A DNA stretch of 7,659 nt from QQUD01 sp039029915. Lineage in GTDB: Bacteria; Chloroflexota; Anaerolineae; Promineifilales; Promineifilaceae. Shown here in pieces: positions 1-5,764 of this stretch. The DNA is taken from NCBI GenBank assembly GCA_039029915.1, contig JBCCFD010000399.1, forward strand, positions 1 through 7,659, given 5' to 3'. The notes below the pieces were generated by a model. That model ran no database searches. It was given only the letters and a program-made list of their open reading frames with translations, and was not told the origin of the DNA. Within the stretch, counting starts at the first letter, position 1. Each line of letters begins with the position of its first letter. Position numbers and translations under genes: made by a program.

Positions 1-645
1 ATCCAAGCCGCCCTCGAAGCGGGTCTTACAGTAGAAGAAGCCCGAATCGACCAGGAGATATTATCACTCATCGAAGCGGCAGAAGGACGAGAAAATTTTG
101 AAGCATGGCTCGAACGCAACTTTTACACCGAAGAAGAACTGCGCCAAGAGATTGCCTTTGGCATCCTTTATGGGCCCCTTGTTTCAGAGGTTGCGGCCTC
201 CGTCCCCACCACCAGTGACCAAGTTCGGGCCAGCTATATAAAAGTCGCTGATGAAGCGTTAGCCAACACGCTATTAACGCAAATTCAGAGTGGGGAATCA
301 TTTGCTAATTTGGCCAATCAGCACTCCATTCCAGAGCTGACCAATGAGGTGCCAACAGGGGGCGATGTTGGCTTTTTTGGCATCGATTGGCCGCTTCAAA
401 ACGTCCCGCCAACTTTTCAAGAAGTTGCTTTCAGCCTCGATGCGGGACAATCCAGCTTACTCCCTCCAAATCAAGAAGCAGACGGTTTAACTTACTATTA
501 CATCATCCAAACAACCGAGCGCGATCCCCAACATCCCATTCCTCAGCCTAGATTGGATCAACTCCGACAAGAGTCAATTTTGGCATGGACTGAGATGCTG
601 AGGCAAAATGCAGATATTGTTATTTTAGTTGAACTAGGATCTTAG
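1..645 (+). CDS. SurA/PrsA-like protein with parvulin-type (PpiC) domain, 5'-truncated
   Basis: The reading frame is open from base 1 and ends with TAG at 643-645, giving the last 214 residues; the start and any signal peptide lie outside the window. Fragment residues 1-70 are helical and acidic and resemble the SurA N-terminal chaperone region (for example FEAWLERN, then YTEEELRQE). Residues 74-176 resemble a parvulin peptidyl-prolyl isomerase domain: QVRASYIKVAD at the first strand, SGESFANLAN in the helix, GGDVGFF at 120-126, FQEVAFSLDAGQ at 139-150, and YYYIIQ at 165-170. In PrsA/PpiC proteins the first and last strands carry conserved active-site histidines (ASHI, GYHII). Here both align with tyrosine, Tyr79 and Tyr167, so isomerase activity is doubtful and a chaperone role is more likely. 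Family placement is fairly sure; catalytic loss is an inference from a by-eye alignment. It probably acts outside the membrane on exported proteins. The next gene starts two bases after the stop. Confidence 0.85.
   Translation: MQAALEAGLTVEEARIDQEILSLIEAAEGRENFEAWLERNFYTEEELRQEIAFGILYGPLVSEVAASVPTTSDQVRASYIKVADEALANTLLTQIQSGESFANLANQHSIPELTNEVPTGGDVGFFGIDWPLQNVPPTFQEVAFSLDAGQSSLLPPNQEADGLTYYYIIQTTERDPQHPIPQPRLDQLRQESILAWTEMLRQNADIVILVELGS
636..639 (+). promoter_or_regulatory. Ribosome binding site of the Thr/Pro-stalk gene
   Basis: AGGA lies eight bases before the ATG at 648, inside the last codons of the upstream gene. It supports the chosen start and translation from a shared mRNA. Confidence 0.5.
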
Positions 646-647
646 CG

Positions 648-1463
648 ATGGCAAACAGGAGAAGAAGACGGCGCTTTGACGCAATTAGCAACTTTATCAC
701 CTCAATTTTGATGCTGGTAGCATGTGGGGGGATTTTTTATTTTGGCTATTTTCTTTTTGGTACCGATCAAACGGCAGACACACCTCAATTTATTTCGGGC
801 ATATTCGAGCGATTTAACTCTAATGAAAATGCAACTCCCACGGCGGCCTCAATCGCCATTCGCCCCACCGCAACGGACACGGCAACCCCATCGCTGATAC
901 AGCCTACATTTACACCAGTCACGCCACTACCGACATTTACACCGCTCCCATCAAATACACCTCGAAGTAACGATACACCAACCCCACGACCAACGCTCCC
1001 CTCGCGAACGCCAACACCAACGGCCACAAACACGCCAACAAATACGCCAACAGCCACGCCAACTGGCCCAACACCAACAACGGCCCCCACACGCTCCGCC
1101 TTTCCTTTTACAAAGACAGATACAAGCCCCTTTTATTTGAGAAATTTCTCAAATAGCTCAGGCTGTGATTGGCTGGGTGTCGCTGGTGAAGTCTTAAATT
1201 TACAAAAGAATCCGGTACAAATTGGCGCCTATCGTGTTCATGTTTGGGGAGAAGGTATTGATGAGCGAGCCATTGCGGGAAGTGCGCCACTGTACAGCGA
1301 TTCTGGTTGGGAGGTCTTTTTGTTTGATGCCCCAGTTGTGCGTGAGTACAACGTCCAGTTAGAGTCACAGAACGGCACGGCCGTTTCTCAAGTTTATCGT
1401 ATCCAAACGAGAGCCAGTTGTGACGATAACCTCGTCCGCATTGACTTTGTCCAAAATCACTAA
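648..1463 (+). CDS. Membrane-anchored protein with Thr/Pro-rich stalk and conserved C-terminal domain (hypothetical)
   Basis: This 271-residue protein starts two bases after the upstream stop, with AGGA as ribosome binding site, so it is cotranscribed. Residues 4-9 are six arginines, followed by one hydrophobic segment at about 15-38, which predicts a cytoplasmic N-terminus and an external body. LVAC at 23-26 resembles a lipobox, but hydrophobicity continues for about eleven residues past the cysteine, so I prefer an uncleaved anchor. Residues 62-149 are low-complexity Thr/Pro/Ala/Asn, a typical extended stalk and possible O-glycosylation target. Residues 160-271 form a compact, beta-rich domain with Cys173 (GCDWLGVAGEV) and Cys258 (RASCDDNLVRIDF), which could form a disulfide. 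I recall similar CDWLGVAG...VQNH tails in many Chloroflexota proteins, but the function is not known to me. A surface-exposed binding or structural role is an inference. Confidence 0.85.
   Translation: MANRRRRRRFDAISNFITSILMLVACGGIFYFGYFLFGTDQTADTPQFISGIFERFNSNENATPTAASIAIRPTATDTATPSLIQPTFTPVTPLPTFTPLPSNTPRSNDTPTPRPTLPSRTPTPTATNTPTNTPTATPTGPTPTTAPTRSAFPFTKTDTSPFYLRNFSNSSGCDWLGVAGEVLNLQKNPVQIGAYRVHVWGEGIDERAIAGSAPLYSDSGWEVFLFDAPVVREYNVQLESQNGTAVSQVYRIQTRASCDDNLVRIDFVQNH
838..1095 (+). repeat. Low-complexity Thr/Pro codon repeat
   Basis: This stretch is built from imperfect repeats of ACNCCNACN-like units, densest at 1008-1082 (for example ACGCCAACA, AATACGCCAACAG). It encodes the Thr/Pro stalk of the 648-1463 gene. 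Such tracts change length easily by slippage. The Val/Gly-rich open frame on the other strand is only its mirror. Confidence 0.8.
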
Positions 1464-1468
1464 AGAAG

Positions 1469-1494
1469 TTGAGACGCCCTGCGGGGCGTCTCAA
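1469..1494. terminator. Bidirectional hairpin terminator between convergent genes
   Basis: A perfect 11-bp stem (TTGAGACGCCC at 1469-1479 with GGGCGTCTCAA at 1484-1494) closes a TGCG loop. It begins six bases after the stop of the plus-strand gene and lies 26 bases beyond the stop of the minus-strand lipoprotein gene. The flanking T tracts are only moderate: CTTCTTT on the minus strand, and ATTTTTATT about 20 bases away on the plus strand. The stem is certain; use by both genes is inferred from position. Confidence 0.7.
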
Positions 1495-1518
1495 TTATGG
1501 CATCATTTATGGCATCAT
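1495..1518. repeat. 12-bp perfect tandem duplication
   Basis: TTATGGCATCAT occurs twice in a row (1495-1506 and 1507-1518), filling almost all the space between the terminator hairpin and the stop codon of the lipoprotein gene at 1521-1523. It is most easily explained as a slippage duplication with no clear function. Confidence 0.8.
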
Positions 1519-1520
1519 TT

Positions 1521-3632
1521 TTATTGTGCTCGTTTCACTAGAAGTGAATAAGATGACGCCTCATTGTAAAATTCGCGAATAACCACGCCCCAGCGACCGT
1601 CTTCCGAAAGCGTATATCGTTCAAACAGCTCACCAGACCCCGTAATTTGTTCATCAACAATTTTAACGCGGTTACCAGCCGGATCGATAATATCAAACAG
1701 CAGGTCTGCATTGGCACTGCTGCCGGTAAGCTCAAAGGTGACAATATCTCCAGCACTCCCGTCAAAGTACCAAATATTGGTTTGATTGGATTGAAGTGCC
1801 CCGGTAACGGCCGTTCCCAGCTGCAGAACACCAACCGGTTGAGGGGTGGCAATCGGTTGAGCTGAGAGTGAGATTTCATAACGACCGCTGACCCCATAAA
1901 AATCGCTGACTAAGATAAGGTATTGGCCATCTTCAGGCAGGCGTTGTTCAAGTCGCTCTGGCTCGCCCGCCAAAAATAGGTCTTGCGAGTTAATCCGCTC
2001 AATATTAGGATTTAAGAGCCATAGATCAATGTCTAAATCGCTCTCTAAAGGCCGCACAACAATCGTGACGTCATCACCAATACGGCCGTTAAAAAACCAC
2101 GCGTGCGCTTCATTGGGTCGCAGCTCTTCTTGCTGAGTCTCACCAAATGCCAAATCACCAGCATCATAAAAGTTTGTCGTATCTTCTCCACCTCGATCAA
2201 GAGAGAGAGAGTAGACGCCACCATTTCCAGCAAAGCTACTAACCACAATGCGATATTCGCCGGAAAGCGGCAAGGCATAGCCAGAAATCACCTCGGCATC
2301 CCCGTTGAAGCCTTCATCAAGCCCCACTAGTTTTTCACCATTCGGGGCATAAAGCTCAAGAATTCCGTCAAACTCACCTTCTGGGATGAGCACCACACTA
2401 ATTTCTTCACCAGCCACACCTTCAAATAGCCAGAATTTCTGGCTAGCAGTTGGTAGATCACTTTGAATCGTTTGCCCAAAGGTGATTTCACCGCCGCCGC
2501 TAAAGAGTGGCTCATCCGTTAACACCAAGCTCAACGTGTAGCGACCTAAATCTTGGAAAAACTCACTCACTTCAATAACATACATACCAGACTCAGTGAG
2601 CAGTAAATCGAGTACCACCTCGGTATCCCCAGCAAAAGCATTATCAATTTGAACCACGGTCTTCCCGTTGGGATCGATTAATTTGAGAATCAAATCGATG
2701 TCTCGATCGTCTGGGCTTATATTAATGGTTGCATATTGATTGCTCTCGGCTGAAAACGTCCAAATATCTGAGACGTTAGCTTCCAAACGGCCGTTGACCA
2801 CATCAGTCTGCCCTAAACTTCCTTCCACATTGGCTCGCCCATCGTTGATCACCAAATCATCTTCCATCAAATCATAAACCACAACTTGGTTCATCATTCG
2901 GTTAAAGATAGGCTCGTACGTTGACCACTGAGACGCATCTGCGCTCATGATAAACAAAGCCTGCTTAGGCTCATTTGCATCTGCACCACTAATTGGAAAA
3001 TAGAGCAAGCGCGTGCGCATTTGTTGATTGGCGCTGTCTGGGAAAATAACGGCCGTTCCCTCAACATCAACAAAAGCCCCACCAATCGTTCTCCCCTCAC
3101 TATTCACCTGTGAAGCAATAGAAGAAACTTGAGGCACAGTCACACCTTGACCAACCAACTGTTCAGTCAATGTCGATAAACCTACAGTGGGATCACCCGA
3201 TGGCAGCGCCAAATTGGTAATTAATCCAGCCGCGTAGGCACCCTCACCGCTCCCTTTTCCCGCCAACAGCGCGCTACCGGTTCTTTCCGTATCGCTCGTC
3301 AGCAGGACAACCAATCCCAAAGCATTGGTCGCTGAAACCGTATCCAAAGCACCGGATAAATTGACCCATTCAGGCGGAATTGACAGCTGAACGCCCGATG
3401 CTTCACTCCCCACGCGAAGCCAGGCATCTGGTTTTTCAGTCGGTAAAGGTGTGGGCAAAACAGGAGGAGCACTCGTCACATTAGGTGTGGCAGTCACCTC
3501 TTGAACGATCTCCACCGTTTCTTCTACTTCAATAATTGTCGGCTCGTTTGGTTCATCTTCATTGGCCGGTAAACAGCCAATCAAAATAAACAGCACCCCG
3601 AAAATGAGCCTCCTCTTGACAATTCGGGACAT
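1521..3632 (-). CDS. Lipoprotein with four PPC-like repeats
   Basis: The start is the ATG at 3632, preceded by AGAGGAG five bases upstream. An in-frame TTG at 3668 would add 12 residues, but it lacks a good binding site and would bury the signal peptide. The 703-residue product begins with a lipoprotein signal (SRIVKRR, a hydrophobic core, then lipobox LIGC with Cys20), so it should be lipid-anchored on the outer face of the membrane. Residues 21-70 are an acidic, then Pro/Thr-rich linker. Residues 71-255 are a mixed domain (GVQLSIPPEWVNLS start) that recalls PsbP/DUF1795-like folds, but I cannot assign it firmly. Four PPC-like beta domains follow at about 271-372, 381-480, 491-592 and 602-703. 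Each has a W/F-x-F strand, a D-L/I-x-L strand, a DPNG- or NP-type turn, and a closing G-x-Y-x-I/L-x-V ... Y-x-L/I-S-L strand. PPC domains usually flank secreted peptidases; no protease motif is seen here. A binding or adhesive surface role is an inference. Confidence 0.88.
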   Translation of the reverse strand: MSRIVKRRLIFGVLFILIGCLPANEDEPNEPTIIEVEETVEIVQEVTATPNVTSAPPVLPTPLPTEKPDAWLRVGSEASGVQLSIPPEWVNLSGALDTVSATNALGLVVLLTSDTERTGSALLAGKGSGEGAYAAGLITNLALPSGDPTVGLSTLTEQLVGQGVTVPQVSSIASQVNSEGRTIGGAFVDVEGTAVIFPDSANQQMRTRLLYFPISGADANEPKQALFIMSADASQWSTYEPIFNRMMNQVVVYDLMEDDLVINDGRANVEGSLGQTDVVNGRLEANVSDIWTFSAESNQYATINISPDDRDIDLILKLIDPNGKTVVQIDNAFAGDTEVVLDLLLTESGMYVIEVSEFFQDLGRYTLSLVLTDEPLFSGGGEITFGQTIQSDLPTASQKFWLFEGVAGEEISVVLIPEGEFDGILELYAPNGEKLVGLDEGFNGDAEVISGYALPLSGEYRIVVSSFAGNGGVYSLSLDRGGEDTTNFYDAGDLAFGETQQEELRPNEAHAWFFNGRIGDDVTIVVRPLESDLDIDLWLLNPNIERINSQDLFLAGEPERLEQRLPEDGQYLILVSDFYGVSGRYEISLSAQPIATPQPVGVLQLGTAVTGALQSNQTNIWYFDGSAGDIVTFELTGSSANADLLFDIIDPAGNRVKIVDEQITGSGELFERYTLSEDGRWGVVIREFYNEASSYSLLVKRAQ

Positions 3633-3636
3633 CCCA

Positions 3637-3643
3637 TCTCCTC
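3637..3643 (-). promoter_or_regulatory. Ribosome binding site that sets the lipoprotein start
   Basis: On the minus strand AGAGGAG is followed by ATGGG and then the ATG at 3632. This strong Shine-Dalgarno sequence selects the ATG at 3632 over the upstream TTG at 3668 and places the signal peptide at the very N-terminus. Confidence 0.8.
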
Positions 3644-3778
3644 TATGATTCTCACCACTGTTTCTCAAATAAAAGGTACCGCATCTTTATCAGTGGCATA
3701 CCCTGAGATTGTGACAAACTTCTGGCATTTTTGTATTCAAAAGCGTTGGTTGCCAAACAGTAGTTACTTTGAAATTTA

Positions 3779-3828
3779 GATAAACGAAAACAAAAACAAA
3801 TGCCACCATCAGCAGGAGTTCGTTTATC
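3779..3828. repeat. 10-bp perfect inverted repeat, 30-base loop
   Basis: GATAAACGAA at 3779-3788 is exactly complementary to TTCGTTTATC at 3819-3828. It lies about 150 bases upstream of the lipoprotein start. It could be an RNA stem in a leader or a spaced protein-binding site; chance is not excluded in A/T-rich DNA. Confidence 0.6.
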
Positions 3829-3859
3829 AAATATAAAAAATACCCTCCAGCTATTGATA

Positions 3860-3908
3860 TGAACGGAGAAAAGATTTTGATTAAATAGGGAAAAACAGTT
3901 TCCGTTCA
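3860..3908. repeat. 8-bp perfect inverted repeat, 33-base loop
   Basis: TGAACGGA at 3860-3867 pairs with TCCGTTCA at 3901-3908. The overall span (49) is almost the same as that of the inverted repeat at 3779-3828. An 8-bp match alone is within reach of chance. Confidence 0.45.
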
Positions 3909-4065
3909 CTAAGAGAACGAAACACATTTTTCAAACTCTATTTCAAACGACTTCTTTCCGTTTACCCAGGTCTATTCAACCAAACATCAATCAGGCTGAA
4001 TGCCTACATACTGCTCGTGTTCAGTCCAGAATAATAATAGGAATCAAAACACACAGAACCTGAGG

Positions 4066-4115
4066 TTTCGTCTACATTCTTCCCAATCGTTATCCATCAA
4101 TTAGGGTAGACAAAA
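4066..4115. repeat. Imperfect 10-bp inverted repeat, 30-base loop
   Basis: TTTCGTCTAC at 4066-4075 pairs with GTAGACAAAA at 4106-4115 except for one C/A mismatch. It lies just downstream of the LCP gene and partly overlaps its terminator candidate. Its span is again 50 bases. Confidence 0.4.
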
Positions 4116-4127
4116 CGCTAGAGCGTC
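4112..4127 (-). terminator. Weak terminator candidate after the LCP gene
   Basis: On the minus strand, GACGC-TCTA-GCGTT is followed at once by a run of T (GCGTTTTGTCT), about 12 bases past the LCP stop. The stem is only four or five pairs long, so intrinsic termination is possible but weak. Confidence 0.35.
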
Positions 4128-4138
4128 AAATCGATTGT

Positions 4139-5581
4139 TTATGGAGAGGGAGCACGCCAATCATTCCCGATAATGATTAGCACATCAAAATCGCCCTCTG
4201 GGTCACTGCCATTGCTAACATTGAGAGGGGGCACTTGCATAAGCTGGGTGATGTAGCGGGTTGTGTTTGGATTCGACCCGTAATCAATCACCTGCGTTGA
4301 ACGATATTCAGAAGAATCTGCGTTGCCAATTTCAACGAGATTAAGATCAAACTGGTTTAGATATTCTTCGGTTGCCGCGGCGAGGCCAAATACGGCCGTT
4401 CCATTATAAATAGCCACACGAGCATTTTCTTCTGCCATCAACGCCGGCAAATTTTCAATTTGCGGGGCGGGGATTTCAGGTGGTGCAAAAAGCTCATTTC
4501 GCAACTCACGGATATTATCACGGATCGGAACCAAAACTTGTCGCCCATCGGGAGTGGTTTCATTGTAAACGTAGTTAAAATCGATAATTGCAGAGTTGAT
4601 ATTTTCTCGGGGAATCTCTTGAATGAGCAATGCGAGTTGCATTCCTTCTTCCAGAGACATATTTGTCCGGATATTATCTTGTAACGTCTGCCATAGCTGT
4701 GGTGCTTGGGCTATCAATTGAGGCACCATGTCGAGCTGTGCAATTTGGTCTCGAACGGCCAAAATTACCGCTTGCTGCCTACCAGCACGGTCAACATCGC
4801 CACCAAATGTGGCGCGTGTTCGTGCATATTTGAGAGCCGTGGTTCCGTCTAAACGTTGTACCCCAGCATCGAGTAAAAACGGATCGTATCCGTAACATCG
4901 ATCGGGGTAAGTTTGATCATCTATTGCTTCTGGAACATCAATTTCGATGCCACCTATTAAATTAACAACCTCAACAAAAGCGTCAAAGTTGACAGTAACA
5001 AAATATTGGATGGGAACGCCAAGTAATCCTTCGACGCTATCAATTGCCATAGCTGGGCCACCGCCAGGCAGTTCATAAAGCTCGCCAAAGTAAAAGGCTT
5101 GATTAATTCGATCAACACCGACTTGCGGAATATCAGTCCATAAATCTCTTGGCAGGGATAATAAAGAGGCCGTTTTGCCTACCGGATCAATGGTTAAGAC
5201 CATCATACTGTCAGTGTGAGGGGGGCCTGTTTCATCACACCTCTGGTCAATGCCTAAGAGCAAAATCGTGATTCGCTCATGTCCTGACCAAGGTTTAATA
5301 ACATCTGTTGACAAAACAGAAATAGGATTTGTTTCTTCAACGACCTCAGGACCAGACTCACTTAAATTAACTGATGAAGGTTCCTGAACAATTGTGGTGT
5401 TGGTTTGTTGAAATTCGGGGTTGGTGATTTCCCAAGCGGAAGCCATCGTTTGTGTTGTTTGAAAAAGCCAAACGGATGCCCAAATAATGACACCAGCAAA
5501 AGCGAGTGCAACGACTGCAAGTGCCCAAAGCGGTAAGCGAACTCGGGCAGGTTTACGACGACTGGACGGTGAAGAACTCAT
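4139..5581 (-). CDS. LytR-CpsA-Psr (LCP) family glycopolymer transferase with LytR_C domain
   Basis: LCP proteins transfer polyprenyl-pyrophosphate-linked glycopolymers to peptidoglycan or other surface acceptors, acting outside the membrane. This 480-residue protein has a basic N-terminus, one membrane segment at about 17-40, and a Ser/Glu/Thr-rich linker at 45-100. The LCP domain at about 103-276 shows the family motifs: LLLGID (107-112) with Arg114, TDSMM (123-127), SLPRD (142-146), DRIN (157-160), PGGG (172-175), NFD (198-200), LIGGIEIDVP (208-217), KYARTR (251-256) and GDVDRAGRQQ (261-270). These include the Asp and Arg residues known to hold the pyrophosphate and metal. A LytR_C-type domain spans about 386-474 (RVAIYNGTAVFGLA ... 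VLIIIGND). The ATG at 5581 is the first start after an in-frame TAA at 5588-5590, with only a weak upstream AAGA. It is divergent from a glycosyltransferase gene, consistent with glycan assembly. The true acceptor cannot be told from sequence. Confidence 0.95.
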   Translation of the reverse strand: MSSSPSSRRKPARVRLPLWALAVVALAFAGVIIWASVWLFQTTQTMASAWEITNPEFQQTNTTIVQEPSSVNLSESGPEVVEETNPISVLSTDVIKPWSGHERITILLLGIDQRCDETGPPHTDSMMVLTIDPVGKTASLLSLPRDLWTDIPQVGVDRINQAFYFGELYELPGGGPAMAIDSVEGLLGVPIQYFVTVNFDAFVEVVNLIGGIEIDVPEAIDDQTYPDRCYGYDPFLLDAGVQRLDGTTALKYARTRATFGGDVDRAGRQQAVILAVRDQIAQLDMVPQLIAQAPQLWQTLQDNIRTNMSLEEGMQLALLIQEIPRENINSAIIDFNYVYNETTPDGRQVLVPIRDNIRELRNELFAPPEIPAPQIENLPALMAEENARVAIYNGTAVFGLAAATEEYLNQFDLNLVEIGNADSSEYRSTQVIDYGSNPNTTRYITQLMQVPPLNVSNGSDPEGDFDVLIIIGNDWRAPSP

Positions 5582-5764
5582 TCTTAATTACACTGATTCC
5601 AACTTTTTTGTGACGCTTGGATCACCACACAATACTTAAGCGTATCAGAAAAAAATAAAATACCCAAACAAGTTGAGTCCAGTTTTTTGCTTTTATAAGC
5701 CATTTTTTATGTGCAAACGTTTATTACCATTCAGCCTCGATTCATCATATAATGCCCGCCTTGT
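5582..5764. promoter_or_regulatory. Divergent intergenic region between LCP and glycosyltransferase genes
   Basis: This A/T-rich stretch must carry promoters for both flanking genes. The plus-strand promoter is clear. For the minus strand I see no convincing -35/-10 pair, only A/T-rich candidates near 5640-5680. The palindrome AAACGTTT (5715-5722), in the context TGCAAACGTTTA, lies directly before the plus-strand -35 box. It resembles the central-CG operators of LacI-family regulators, but the outer positions match poorly. Confidence 0.45.
5724..5753 (+). promoter_or_regulatory. Sigma-70-type promoter of the glycosyltransferase gene
   Basis: A perfect -10 box TATAAT at 5748-5753 has a 4/6 -35 match TTACCA at 5724-5729, with an 18-base spacer. 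Transcription should begin near 5760, only about five bases before the ATG at 5765. There is no room for a Shine-Dalgarno sequence and none is seen, so the mRNA is probably leaderless or nearly so. Confidence 0.6.

Larger units (their letters stand above)
3644..4114. other. A/T-rich intergenic region without a credible gene
   Basis: About 470 bases between two minus-strand genes. It must carry the lipoprotein promoter, but I found no convincing -35/-10 pair on the minus strand. The only longer open frame (3652-3927, minus) is rich in Phe, Cys and Lys, has no ribosome binding site and resembles no family I know. The region is visibly A/T-richer than the genes, lacks the ACGGCCGT palindrome, and contains three separated inverted repeats of about 50 bases overall span. 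It could hold an untranslated leader or small RNA, or be a decayed remnant; nothing in the sequence decides this. Confidence 0.5.

Noticed and set aside
1008..1082. Possible CRISPR-like or minisatellite array
   Set aside because: Units are short, degenerate and in frame with Thr/Pro codons; there are no unique spacers, so it is coding low complexity.
785..1090. Val/Gly-rich minus-strand open frame
   Set aside because: It is the reverse complement of the Thr/Pro codon repeat; low complexity keeps that frame open.
3633..3668. TTG start at 3668 for the lipoprotein
   Set aside because: The ATG at 3632 has AGAGGAG at ideal spacing and puts the signal peptide and lipobox at the N-terminus; the longer form would add a polar 12-residue extension before it.
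3652..3927. 91-residue minus-strand open frame upstream of the lipoprotein gene
   Set aside because: Its composition is atypical (Phe, Cys, Lys, Asn rich), it has no ribosome binding site, it resembles no family I know and its end runs up to the lipoprotein's binding site; most likely chance in A/T-rich DNA.
3991..4026. GGCTGAA ... TTCAGTC hairpin in the intergenic region
   Set aside because: Seven pairs including a wobble over a 19-base loop, with no T tract and no positional logic; weak enough to be chance.
5689..5700. GCTTTTATAAGC palindrome-like site in the divergent region
   Set aside because: The arms are only four bases (GCTT/AAGC) and the centre is A/T-only; not distinguishable from background.
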